Shown here: piece by piece, positions 52,479 through 60,527 of the stretch | Numbering within the stretch: position 1 is the first letter of the stretch | Layout of the letters: every line of letters begins with the position of its first letter | Assembly (NCBI RefSeq): GCF_003254585.1 | Contig: NZ_QJGZ01000032.1 | Span: 62,001-126,000 of the forward strand | Reading direction: 5' to 3' | From: Flavobacterium sharifuzzamanii | GTDB taxonomy: Bacteria; Bacteroidota; Bacteroidia; Flavobacteriales; Flavobacteriaceae | DNA length: 64,000 nucleotides | Made by a program: the position numbers and the translations under genes | The notes under the pieces: generated by a model | What the model saw: only the letters and a program-made list of their open reading frames with translations | Database searches by the model: none | What the model was told of the DNA's origin: nothing

Positions 52479-53097
52479 TTTTATAGAAATTATATTTTTT
52501 TGGACTACTTGATGCTTTAAAGTTTTCTAAAACAGTAAGCCATTCTGAATTTTTTGAATTTAACATCCGAGTCCCTTGTTTTACAATCGTAAACTCAGTA
52601 TTTAAATATTTTTTATGGTCTCTTGTATTTTCAGTATTTTGTTCCAATAAAACCCACTGTTTGGATTCTTTTAGTTCCCAAACTAAAGCAATGCCATTTT
52701 CCAGACCTGTAGTTCTTTCTTCAGGTTTACCAAACTTCTTTTTTAGATAATTAAGTAAATCTTCTGCTTCTTTATCATTTGTTATACTAGTGCTAAAACC
52801 TAAATAATTATTTTGCTCAAAATTGTCTACATGTATATAAATGTCACTGTATGCGTCATCGTAACCGTTAGGCACAGCGTATTTGGAGAAATTAACCTCG
52901 CCAAACTTAAAATAATCCAGTTGATTGGTTCTATAAGACTTTAGTCCATATGTTCCATTATCATCTTTTTCAACATCTTTAATCTTTTTAATGTCTTCGG
53001 GAATAGATTTATCAAATTTTAATCTTTCTAAGTCTGTTTGAGAATTGCATGATATATTTATTGAACCTATTACGAGTAGTAGCAATAGCTTTTCCAT
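52447..53097 (-). CDS. small lipoprotein, immunity-like, copy 2
   Basis: A 216-residue lipoprotein (signal ends INISC, Cys17) that is a clear paralogue of the gene upstream: SCNSQTDLE, YGLKSYRT, FKFG.V.FSKY, and LLNYLKKKFGKPEE. The strong conservation of the core with variable edges is what one expects for immunity proteins to related toxins, but this is inference. Four bases separate the two copies. Confidence 0.7.
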   Translation of the reverse strand: MEKLLLLLVIGSINISCNSQTDLERLKFDKSIPEDIKKIKDVEKDDNGTYGLKSYRTNQLDYFKFGEVNFSKYAVPNGYDDAYSDIYIHVDNFEQNNYLGFSTSITNDKEAEDLLNYLKKKFGKPEERTTGLENGIALVWELKESKQWVLLEQNTENTRDHKKYLNTEFTIVKQGTRMLNSKNSEWLTVLENFKASSSPKKYNFYKNESNILRIRL

Positions 53098-53101
53098 TAT
53101 T

Positions 53102-53710
53102 TTAATTACTCATTTTAAAACTGTCCAAAACAGTAAATACTGTATTGTCTGTTGAGTTTTCTACACGAGTTCCCTTTTTAATTAAGACACATCTACTATA
53201 AATAAAAGTACTATGATCTTTTTTTAATCTAGGGGTTTGCGACAATAAAATCCAGTAATTCAGGTTATTATTGTCCCAAATATAATTACCCTCACCCTTT
53301 TGATACTTATATCCCTCTCGTGGTTGACGAAATTCAGGATTACCATATTTTTGTTTTAAATAAAGAAATAATTTTTCACCTTCTTCTTTGTTTACTAGTT
53401 CTATAGTAAAACCTATAAAATTATTTTTTTCATAATCATCTACGTGAAGGTATAAGTCATTATAATCTGCATTATAAGCATTTGGCATAACATATTTAGA
53501 AAAAGAAACATTGCCAAATTTGAAATCTTGCAAATTATCTGTTCTATATGATTTAAGTCCATAGATTACATCTTGGTCTTTTTCTATTTCTTTTGTGTTT
53601 TTTATAATTTTTAAAATAGCTTCATTAAGTTTCAGTGTTTCTAAATCTGTTTGAGAATTGCATGATGTAATCATTAAACTAGCGGTAAATAATAATAGTA
53701 ATTTTTTCAT
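53102..53710 (-). CDS. small lipoprotein, immunity-like, copy 1
   Basis: A 202-residue lipoprotein (signal ends MITSC, Cys17). Directly downstream of the 924-residue candidate effector, five bases after its stop. Same motifs as copy 2 (SCNSQTDLE, YGLKSYRT, FLYLKQKYGNPE). Being a periplasm-facing or outer-membrane-anchored protein encoded right after a candidate effector, it is the best immunity candidate of the array. Confidence 0.72.
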   Translation of the reverse strand: MKKLLLLFTASLMITSCNSQTDLETLKLNEAILKIIKNTKEIEKDQDVIYGLKSYRTDNLQDFKFGNVSFSKYVMPNAYNADYNDLYLHVDDYEKNNFIGFTIELVNKEEGEKLFLYLKQKYGNPEFRQPREGYKYQKGEGNYIWDNNNLNYWILLSQTPRLKKDHSTFIYSRCVLIKKGTRVENSTDNTVFTVLDSFKMSN

Positions 53711-53715
53711 TTTTT

Positions 53716-56490
53716 TTAATTTTTAATTAATGGGATATTGGCATTTATACCAAATAATTCTTCTAATTCTTTAATCACATCAAATGGTGGAATTACACTA
53801 GGGAAATCCCCCTCGGCAATTGTATAATCTCCTTCTTTAGTTTCTTCAACAGCTTTTTTATCCTTTGCAATTTTCATTGCAAGACTCATACTAATTTTAA
53901 CCACATATTTGGCATCCATTCCATCAAATCCAAGCTTTGGTCTATAATATAATCCTTTGTCATCGTAATTAAAAGTGTGAGCATAAGTTACAGAAGCTTC
54001 TGCACTTGCAGAAGCCTCAAAATATGCTTTGACTTTAATAATGACTATTGCTGCTTCTCCTTTTACTTTTACACCTACTTTAAGCTCTACTTTTAGTTTG
54101 GCTTCGCTTTCTAATTTTAATTTTGAATCTTTTGCTTTTCCTGCTGTATTGAATTTAATATCAGTATTTATAGTAATTGTGCTTGTAATTATCAGGTCCA
54201 TGTAAATATCAACACTTGCACTCAATCCATTTTTTTCATCACCTGCTTTAATACCTTTTTTTAGTTGACCTTGAATTAAATTGTATAAATCCGCAACTCC
54301 TTTAATAGCTGTACCACCACTAATGATACCAGCTGCTGTAATAATTGCCGCTCCCAATAAATCAATTGTCACTTCCAATCCAATAAGAGGTTTGGCACGT
54401 AAACCAATAGTTACATCTGTTCCAATTATAGTTTTGCTATCTTGAGGATGTGCTAAAAACCAATCTCCAGTAAAAGATAGATTAGGTGGTTTTACAATAA
54501 AACTTGCTGGAATACTTTTAGATACAGTGTCGCTGAAGGTTCCCTTGGTTTTATTTGTAACACCATCAGCTAATGCGCCTATTGAGGCAAATATATCGTA
54601 AGCTTTTTTGAATTTTGTCTCGTACTCAGCTTTTAATTCCTTACTTTGTTTTTCGTTATCCCATTTGGCTTTTAAGCTAAAACCAATTGAAGCATCTTTT
54701 TGCTTCCATCTTCTTTCAGCACCTATTTTGCCAGATTTTTTTTGTAATTCCTTTACATCAAATTCATTTTTATTCTGCCATTTGACACTTAAATCATTAG
54801 TAAGGTTTAAGAAAAACTCAAATGCCCATTTTATGTCTGGGTAAGCTTTTATCTGTATAGTATGATTAGCATCATTTGAATAGTATCTACAAGAATGAAC
54901 ATCAATAAAATAGTTGTTTGCTGAATCCATACTTTTTTCAGCATTTAAAACATGCGTTATGTTATATCTTGGCCATATATATTGTAATGGAGCAGGATTC
55001 ATCCATGATAAATCTGATTTTACAGGAAAATCTAATTTATCTGCTACCTTATCTATTGCTTTGCTATATTCGGGAGAACTAATCTTGATGTTTTTTTTGT
55101 GTTTTCCTAGTTCTCTAAAACAGGCTTTATTTTGATATTCGGTAACGTCAATAGTAATATTTTGGCTATGGCTTGGCGCAATAGTTTCATACACTATAGT
55201 TTGGGCATCATGACCTAGAGAATCAAACGAAATGTCGACACGGCGATTTTCTATATATTCTTTTTCATTTTTGTATTTTATGTTATCTCTTCCTTTTTTA
55301 TCATCAGTTGGGTTTACTTCGCCACGACCTATAGAAATAATACGACGTGAATCCAGACCGCCATCAACAAAAAATTTTTTTACTGCATCGCTTCGTTGCT
55401 GGGATAGTTTTTGATTATACTGTTCCTTACCAATAACACATGCGTGGCCATCAATTTTAATTGTTGAATAATGTGATTGCAGTAGATATTGTAAAACATT
55501 GTTTAGAACTGTTTTGGCTTCTGCGGTAATTTCATATTTTTCAAATTCGAATAAAATGGTTTTTGAAATTTGTGTTTTTGGGTTTGTTACTTTGCTTAAA
55601 TTTTGACCGTTATGAAACAATTTGGTAGTCGCCTTAGGCTCTGTTATAGAAATGGTTTCAAACTTACAAAGTTCAAATCTAGCTTCATTTTTATCTGGTT
55701 CTCCAGTTTTTAATGGAGATAAGTTTGTTGGAGGTTTTATTTCTTTAGAAACAATTTTTTTGTTAATTCTTAAAAATGTAGCATGATCTGTTAAACCTTT
55801 TTCGTCCGTAATATAAACCTTAGCAACAGGGTCATAAATTTTTATATAAAATTCTTCGGTTTGTTTTATGTCCTTAATTGCGGTATACCAAGTAAAAGAG
55901 CTCGTTATTTCTAAATTTATTTCGCCATCAATTACTAGGACATTTGTATACTTAAAAACCGCTGGATCTGTTTGAAAATTAAGATGTCTAAAAATAAAGA
56001 TTTGTAAATTTTGGTGACCATTTAGACCTTCGGTTTTTAGATTTAAGTAAACTTTTTCGCCATAAGAAAAAAAATAAGTTTTACGAATGTCTTTTCCATC
56101 ATAAACTTGTGACCATTTACTACTGATTAATTTTGCTGGAGCATATCCACTTATATAGAGGCCGGTTTCATTATGAAAATCTCTTTTGCCTCCCAGACTT
56201 GCTTCAAGATAATATTGAAAAGGTCCACATAACTCTTTAGGGATATTAATTTCTTTGGGCACGTTTGCAGCCTGTACTTTTTGAATAATAATGGTTTGCT
56301 TTTTTCGATCCTGCAAGATCCAAGTTAAGTTCTTTTTCTTTTCTTCTTCAGTTGTTTCATTATACCAAGATTCTACTTCAAAAGAAACAACCTGATTTGC
56401 ATCAATAGTCACTTTTTTATTGGGAATAGACTTACTGGCTATAACTTTGCCTTTTCCTGTCCATTTTATTTTTTTAACACCTTTTGCCAT
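53716..56490 (-). CDS. candidate secreted effector with OmpA-like domain
   Basis: A 924-residue protein without signal peptide or N-terminal membrane helix. Residues about 1-245 look like two beta-sandwich domains; 312-423 is an OmpA/MotB-like peptidoglycan-binding domain ending with NRRVDI (415-420); 460-680 is unassigned; 700-740 has a long hydrophobic segment (LLGAAIITAAGIISGG) followed by amphipathic strands and Ala-, Lys-rich repeats to about 875. The OmpA part without export signal, the PAAR-like neighbour and the following lipoproteins suggest a contractile-injection effector, perhaps acting on membranes. Not an ordinary outer-membrane OmpA. Confidence 0.72.
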   Translation of the reverse strand: MAKGVKKIKWTGKGKVIASKSIPNKKVTIDANQVVSFEVESWYNETTEEEKKKNLTWILQDRKKQTIIIQKVQAANVPKEINIPKELCGPFQYYLEASLGGKRDFHNETGLYISGYAPAKLISSKWSQVYDGKDIRKTYFFSYGEKVYLNLKTEGLNGHQNLQIFIFRHLNFQTDPAVFKYTNVLVIDGEINLEITSSFTWYTAIKDIKQTEEFYIKIYDPVAKVYITDEKGLTDHATFLRINKKIVSKEIKPPTNLSPLKTGEPDKNEARFELCKFETISITEPKATTKLFHNGQNLSKVTNPKTQISKTILFEFEKYEITAEAKTVLNNVLQYLLQSHYSTIKIDGHACVIGKEQYNQKLSQQRSDAVKKFFVDGGLDSRRIISIGRGEVNPTDDKKGRDNIKYKNEKEYIENRRVDISFDSLGHDAQTIVYETIAPSHSQNITIDVTEYQNKACFRELGKHKKNIKISSPEYSKAIDKVADKLDFPVKSDLSWMNPAPLQYIWPRYNITHVLNAEKSMDSANNYFIDVHSCRYYSNDANHTIQIKAYPDIKWAFEFFLNLTNDLSVKWQNKNEFDVKELQKKSGKIGAERRWKQKDASIGFSLKAKWDNEKQSKELKAEYETKFKKAYDIFASIGALADGVTNKTKGTFSDTVSKSIPASFIVKPPNLSFTGDWFLAHPQDSKTIIGTDVTIGLRAKPLIGLEVTIDLLGAAIITAAGIISGGTAIKGVADLYNLIQGQLKKGIKAGDEKNGLSASVDIYMDLIITSTITINTDIKFNTAGKAKDSKLKLESEAKLKVELKVGVKVKGEAAIVIIKVKAYFEASASAEASVTYAHTFNYDDKGLYYRPKLGFDGMDAKYVVKISMSLAMKIAKDKKAVEETKEGDYTIAEGDFPSVIPPFDVIKELEELFGINANIPLIKN

Positions 56491-56500
56491 TTTACAATAA

Positions 56501-56998
56501 TTAGTTGAATTTTATTCCCTCATGCTTCGCTTCCTTTGTATACATATCTCTCACATCAACCATTGGGTTTATCAGATTGTGTACCATAGGTTCGGTATTT
56601 TTAAAATTCTGTTCGCCAGGTTCTGCGGTTTGTCCGTGATCTGTAATTTCGATACAATCGGGCGCTCCCATTGGGCAGGTTGCCTTACTGTTTTCCAATA
56701 ATATTTTGCCCTCATTACTAAGAGTTACTTTTTCATAAAACCCACTCCATTTGGTGATTGTGGCTTGGCAAACCATAAAACTGTTTCCTACGGGTTGTTT
56801 TTTGCATTTGCCAAAGGTGTTTTTTTCTAAGGTCTGACCAATTTCTTTCGAGGTAGCCAAAAGCTTTTCTGAACCTTCTTTATCATTTCCAAAATGTTTG
56901 CTTTGCGATTTGACTTTAATCTTATCTGTTTTAGAAGGGTCTTCGCTAAACTTGCATTTGCAAGTGGCGCCTTGTACTACAAAATGTTGTTCGCTCAT
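56501..56998 (-). CDS. DUF4280 PAAR-like protein
   Basis: A 165-residue cysteine-containing protein: VVQGATCKCKFSEDPSK at the start, GNSFMVCQATITKW and ATCPMGAPDCIEITDHGQ later, the DUF4280 pattern. DUF4280 proteins are PAAR-like spike tips in type VI or related contractile systems of Bacteroidetes. The open frame starts at 57052, but the extra 18 residues are unlike the family and overlap the upstream gene, so I use MSEQHFVV. It is 10 bases upstream of the effector candidate. Confidence 0.8.
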   Translation of the reverse strand: MSEQHFVVQGATCKCKFSEDPSKTDKIKVKSQSKHFGNDKEGSEKLLATSKEIGQTLEKNTFGKCKKQPVGNSFMVCQATITKWSGFYEKVTLSNEGKILLENSKATCPMGAPDCIEITDHGQTAEPGEQNFKNTEPMVHNLINPMVDVRDMYTKEAKHEGIKFN

Positions 56999-57008
56999 AA
57001 TTTGATTT

Positions 57009-58175
57009 TTAAAATTGCCACCACTTCTTTTTAGGTTCCACCTCTTCAACAAATAATTCTGCTTTGGGTTTTGTGCTCATTTCTTTTTGATCGTCTTTGT
57101 TGGATATGGTGACCGAAAATTTTTGAGGTGTTTCTAATGCTAGATCACAGCTTATAAAAACTACTTCAGGCATATGATTTTGCGGATTTAGAAAATATTT
57201 TGCTCTGTAATTTCCAGTTGCTTTTTCTTCTGAATATTCTTTTGCGGACAGTGCTAATTCTTTTTCAAGATCAGTCTTGGTTCGCTGATCATTTAACTTC
57301 CCGTTAATATCAATCACCAAAAAGTTATCGATGTCCAAGTATTCATCTACTTTTTGCTCAACCTTAAAATTAAGATTGTCGCTTTTAGCCATAAATGGAA
57401 ATTCCTGTTCTTTTTTAATACTTAAAGAAGCAGGATATTTAATATGAATTTCATTGAAAAAAGCATTAAGAAACCAGTCTTTTGAAAGTGATATATATAA
57501 GGAATCACTGTCTTCTAAATTTCGGTCATAAATAGAAATGTATTTTTCGACTAGCTCCCCTTTGTAATATTTTCGAATCTGTTTTTTGGTTTCGATCCAG
57601 CGTTCTTCAATTTGATTATAGTTGTTAATGTAAACCCATTTTCCAGTTTCATCAACCACCACCAATAAAGGATATAAGGCTGCAGAAGCTTTTTCTGCAA
57701 TTTCGTGTGCCATTGTTGAGGTTCGTGTGTCATTTATATAAAGATGCCCAATTCGGTCTACTTCAAAAAAAGAATAGCCATCTTCATTTTTGGCTCTCCA
57801 TTTTACATTGATTTCTTGTTTTATATGATATACATTTTGCCCTTTTTCAATAGAGTAGAGAACAGCGTATGAATTATTGATATGAGAATTATCAAGAGAA
57901 AGTGTAAATGAACCCGAAGTGGTGATTTTTGTTCGATTTTGTTCTTTTTCTTCATCAGAAAGTGTAGCCTTTTGAGGTTCCAAAATAAGATATTCGAGAT
58001 GATGAGGAAAATCTGCTTCGATTAAGTCTTTTATGGATAAAGCAAATCGGTTATGATAGCTTCTGAGAAGGTAAGGTTCAACTCCAAAATCTTGAGCAAC
58101 ACTAAGTAGAGTATCTCCTTTTTTAATCTTGTACGTTAAATAATCTTCAAGTGAAGGTTCTGGAATATAAAGCAT
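57009..58175 (-). CDS. LysM-domain protein of the injection module
   Basis: A 388-residue protein with an N-terminal LysM domain (about 13-60: YKIKKGDTLLSVAQDFG). The rest is unassigned and mixed, with IDINGKLNDQRTKTD and a carboxy-terminal Lys/Trp-rich end. The frame runs up to 58313, but that adds a spurious hydrophobic stretch and passes through an AT-rich intergenic region with a -7-like box, so the start at MLYIPEPSLED is preferred. LysM domains often connect spike or baseplate parts in contractile systems. It begins the module. Confidence 0.75.
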   Translation of the reverse strand: MLYIPEPSLEDYLTYKIKKGDTLLSVAQDFGVEPYLLRSYHNRFALSIKDLIEADFPHHLEYLILEPQKATLSDEEKEQNRTKITTSGSFTLSLDNSHINNSYAVLYSIEKGQNVYHIKQEINVKWRAKNEDGYSFFEVDRIGHLYINDTRTSTMAHEIAEKASAALYPLLVVVDETGKWVYINNYNQIEERWIETKKQIRKYYKGELVEKYISIYDRNLEDSDSLYISLSKDWFLNAFFNEIHIKYPASLSIKKEQEFPFMAKSDNLNFKVEQKVDEYLDIDNFLVIDINGKLNDQRTKTDLEKELALSAKEYSEEKATGNYRAKYFLNPQNHMPEVVFISCDLALETPQKFSVTISNKDDQKEMSTKPKAELFVEEVEPKKKWWQF

Positions 58176-58198
58176 TAGGCTGGTAAAATAGTTAGAAT

Positions 58199-58206
58199 CA
58201 AATATA
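58199..58206 (-). promoter_or_regulatory. -7 box upstream of the LysM gene (TATATTTG)
   Basis: TATATTTG on the - strand, 23 bases before the chosen LysM start, fits TAnnTTTG and supports the shorter start. Other AT-rich matches are expected by chance here, so evidence is modest. Confidence 0.45.
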
Positions 58207-58370
58207 TGTTTTTTCTTGCAAAAAAATATATTTAATAGAAAAAGTATGAAAATTCGTAACACGCTGACATGAAGTGTTTTATAAGAAAAAACCGATTTAT
58301 TTTTAAACTTCAATATATTTTGAAGATAAAAAAGAGGTTAAGAATAGTCTTTTCAATATCAATTTTAGAC

Positions 58371-58402
58371 AAAAAAAAGACTGCCATAATTGACAGTCTT
58401 TT
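58371..58402 (-). terminator. rho-independent terminator of the catabolic operon
   Basis: AAAAGACTG and CAGTCTTTT form the stem; on the - strand it is followed by a run of T residues. It lies 21 bases after the mutarotase stop and separates the catabolic operon from the injection module. Confidence 0.88.
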
Positions 58403-58423
58403 ATACTTTATTGAATATAAATT

Positions 58424-58759
58424 TTACAATCCAAAAATCTTATCCATTACAATCCATTTTTGTCCTGGTTTTGCCCAAGGTAAAGCTTGTTGAAATTTCC
58501 ACATTAAGGTTTCCCATTCCTGAACTTTTTCGTTTGCTGCGTCGGCTTGATCTTTCTTTTCGAAAGTAAAATCTGCATCGGCTTCGATGATCATGAACAA
58601 TCGGTTTCCGGTGCAGTAAATGTCTAGAACCTCAATTCCAGAATCTTTAATGCTTTTTTTAATTTCGGGCCAGACATTTTCATGCAGTTCTTTATATTCT
58701 GCAATTAAATTGGCGTCATCTTTTAAGTCTAATGCCAGATAGAATTTTTGAGTTGCCAT
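58424..58759 (-). CDS. L-rhamnose/L-fucose mutarotase (RhaM family)
   Basis: A 111-residue small alpha/beta protein. YKELHENVWPEIKKSIKDSGI and YCTGNRLFMIIEAD are hallmarks of RhaM-type mutarotases, which interconvert alpha and beta anomers of 6-deoxy sugars. With a dehydratase, short-chain dehydrogenase and diketo-acid hydrolase in the same operon, the substrate is likely L-fucose or L-rhamnose. Ten bases from the hydrolase gene. Confidence 0.88.
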   Translation of the reverse strand: MATQKFYLALDLKDDANLIAEYKELHENVWPEIKKSIKDSGIEVLDIYCTGNRLFMIIEADADFTFEKKDQADAANEKVQEWETLMWKFQQALPWAKPGQKWIVMDKIFGL

Positions 58760-58768
58760 AATCTAAAT

Positions 58769-59623
58769 TTATCCTTGGTAAGCTACAGCAGTTTGTTTAC
58801 TTGTGCCTAAACCTTCAATTCCTAATTCGATTACGTCACCTGCTTTAATGTAAATCGGATCTGGTTTAATTCCTAATCCAACTCCCGGAGGCGTTCCTGT
58901 ACTGATTACATCGCCAGGAAGCAAGGTCATAAACTGACTTAAGTAATGTACTAAAAATGGAATTTTAAAAATCAAGTTTGATGTATTACTGTTTTGGAAC
59001 GTTTTTCCGTTTACCGTAAGCCACATTTTAAGATTATTTACATCGCCAACTTCGTCTGGAGTTGCCATAATTGGACCAAGAGGAGCAAAGGTGTCAGAAC
59101 CTTTTCCTTTTGCCCATTGTCCGCCGCGCTCGATTTGGAATGCTCTTTCGCTATAATCATTCAAGAGGCAATATCCAGCGATATAGTTTGGTGCATCTTC
59201 TTCAGAAACGTAGCTTGCTTTTTTACCTACAACAAAAGCCAATTCAACTTCCCAATCTGTTTTTTCGCTGTTTTTTGGAATGATCAAATTATCGTTTGGT
59301 CCACATAAAGAAGTGGTTGATTTGAAGAAAATAATTGGTTCTTCTGGAATTGCAGCGCCAGTTTCTTCACAGTGATCTACATAATTTAATCCGATGCAGA
59401 TAATTTTTGAAGGACGCGCAACAGGCGAACCTAAACGTACTGAATCGCTTACTTCTGGTAAAGATGGATTGTTTTTTAAAGCTTCTTCTAATTTCGCTAA
59501 ACCGTCATTTTCAAAAAAAGCTTCGTTGTAATCTGTTACAATAGACGAAACATCGTATCTTTTTTCATTTAGTAAAACACCTGGTTTTTCCTTTCCTTCT
59601 TCTCCGAATCTAATAAGTTTCAT
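58769..59623 (-). CDS. fumarylacetoacetate hydrolase family protein
   Basis: A 284-residue FAH-fold enzyme: IGLNYVDHCEETG, EVELAFVVGKKA with metal-binding glutamates, GKGSDTFAPLGP and LLPGDVISTGTPPGVG are the standard blocks. In oxidative 6-deoxy-sugar pathways this fold cleaves 2,4-diketo-3-deoxy-L-fuconate (or -rhamnonate) to pyruvate and lactate, and its position after a dehydrogenase gene fits that role. Other diketo-acid substrates cannot be excluded. Confidence 0.85.
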   Translation of the reverse strand: MKLIRFGEEGKEKPGVLLNEKRYDVSSIVTDYNEAFFENDGLAKLEEALKNNPSLPEVSDSVRLGSPVARPSKIICIGLNYVDHCEETGAAIPEEPIIFFKSTTSLCGPNDNLIIPKNSEKTDWEVELAFVVGKKASYVSEEDAPNYIAGYCLLNDYSERAFQIERGGQWAKGKGSDTFAPLGPIMATPDEVGDVNNLKMWLTVNGKTFQNSNTSNLIFKIPFLVHYLSQFMTLLPGDVISTGTPPGVGLGIKPDPIYIKAGDVIELGIEGLGTSKQTAVAYQG

Positions 59624-59645
59624 ATTTTAATTTTTTATTTTTTTT

Positions 59646-59705
59646 GCCACGAATTACACGAATTTTCTCGAATTAAAATTTGTGGAAATTTGTGTAATTT
59701 GTGGC
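59646..59705. repeat. imperfect inverted repeat of the GCCACGAATT family
   Basis: GCCACGAATTACACGAATT at the left and its complement with a few changes (AATTTGTGTAATTTGTGGC) at the right, about sixty bases in all. Related to the inner arms of the repeat at 17955-18199. It separates the hydrolase and dehydrogenase genes. Confidence 0.8.
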
Positions 59706-59725
59706 TATAATTTTGTTTAAATATT

Positions 59726-60490
59726 TTAGTTGTTTAATTTAATAAATCCACCATCAATTGGGTAATCTGAACCTGTGATGAAAGAAGACTCGTCACAGCA
59801 CAGGAATAAAGCTAAAGTTGCGATTTCATCTGGTTTTCCCATACGGCCGATTGGCTGTGATTGTGATAGTTTTTCGAAAATTTCTTCTTCTTTTCCTGGG
59901 TAATTTTTAGCAATAAATCCGTCTACGAAAGGCGTGTGAACTCTAGCAGGAGATATAGAATTACATCTGATTTTATCATTCAAATAATCTTTTGCAACCG
60001 ATAAAGTCATTGCCATAACAGCTCCTTTTGCTGTAGAATAAGCAAAACGATCAGGAATTCCAACCCAGCAAGCAATTGAGGCTAAGTTCAAAATTACACC
60101 TCCACCAGAATTTCTTAGTGCGGGAATTGAAGCGTGAAGACAGTTGTAAACTCCTTTTACGTTTACATTCATAATTCGGTCAAAATCAGATTCTGAAGTC
60201 GTGTCTACTTTTCCAACGTGAGCAATTCCAGCGTTGTTTACCAGAATATTGATATTTCCGATTTTTTCAAAAGTCGATTTTACTTGTTCGTGGTTCGAAA
60301 CATCGCAAGCGTGAGCAAAAACATTTCCGCCAGCTGATTTAATTTCTTCTACTGTTTCTTTTGCGCTTTCTTCCGTCAATTCTAAAATATGAACTTCAGC
60401 TCCTTGTTTCGCAAATAAAACCGAAATCGCTCTTCCGATTCCGCTTCCTCCGCCAGTGATAATTGCTTTTTTATTTTGTAATGAAAACAT
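59726..60490 (-). CDS. SDR dehydrogenase of the sugar operon
   Basis: A 254-residue short-chain dehydrogenase with GGGSGIG (about residues 12-18), NNAG, and the YSTAK pair. The C-terminus ends PIDGGFIKLNN. In this context it is the likely 2-keto-3-deoxy-L-fuconate (or -rhamnonate) 4-dehydrogenase. NAD versus NADP preference is not decided; EL after the first strand favours NAD. Confidence 0.85.
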   Translation of the reverse strand: MFSLQNKKAIITGGGSGIGRAISVLFAKQGAEVHILELTEESAKETVEEIKSAGGNVFAHACDVSNHEQVKSTFEKIGNINILVNNAGIAHVGKVDTTSESDFDRIMNVNVKGVYNCLHASIPALRNSGGGVILNLASIACWVGIPDRFAYSTAKGAVMAMTLSVAKDYLNDKIRCNSISPARVHTPFVDGFIAKNYPGKEEEIFEKLSQSQPIGRMGKPDEIATLALFLCCDESSFITGSDYPIDGGFIKLNN

Positions 60491-60527
60491 TTGATATAAA
60501 TTTTTATGAGTTGTTTTTAATAGTCTT

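Noticed and set aside
53716..56490. Classical outer-membrane OmpA porin
   Set aside because: No signal peptide, OmpA-like domain in the middle, and no N-terminal barrel.
56999..57052. Longer start for the DUF4280 protein
   Set aside because: It overlaps the end of the LysM gene and adds residues unlike the family; MSEQHFVV fits.
58176..58313. Upstream extension of the LysM gene with a hydrophobic N-terminus
   Set aside because: It would give an odd hydrophobic leader from AT-rich intergenic DNA and cover a -7-like box; the LysM domain starts correctly from the internal ATG.
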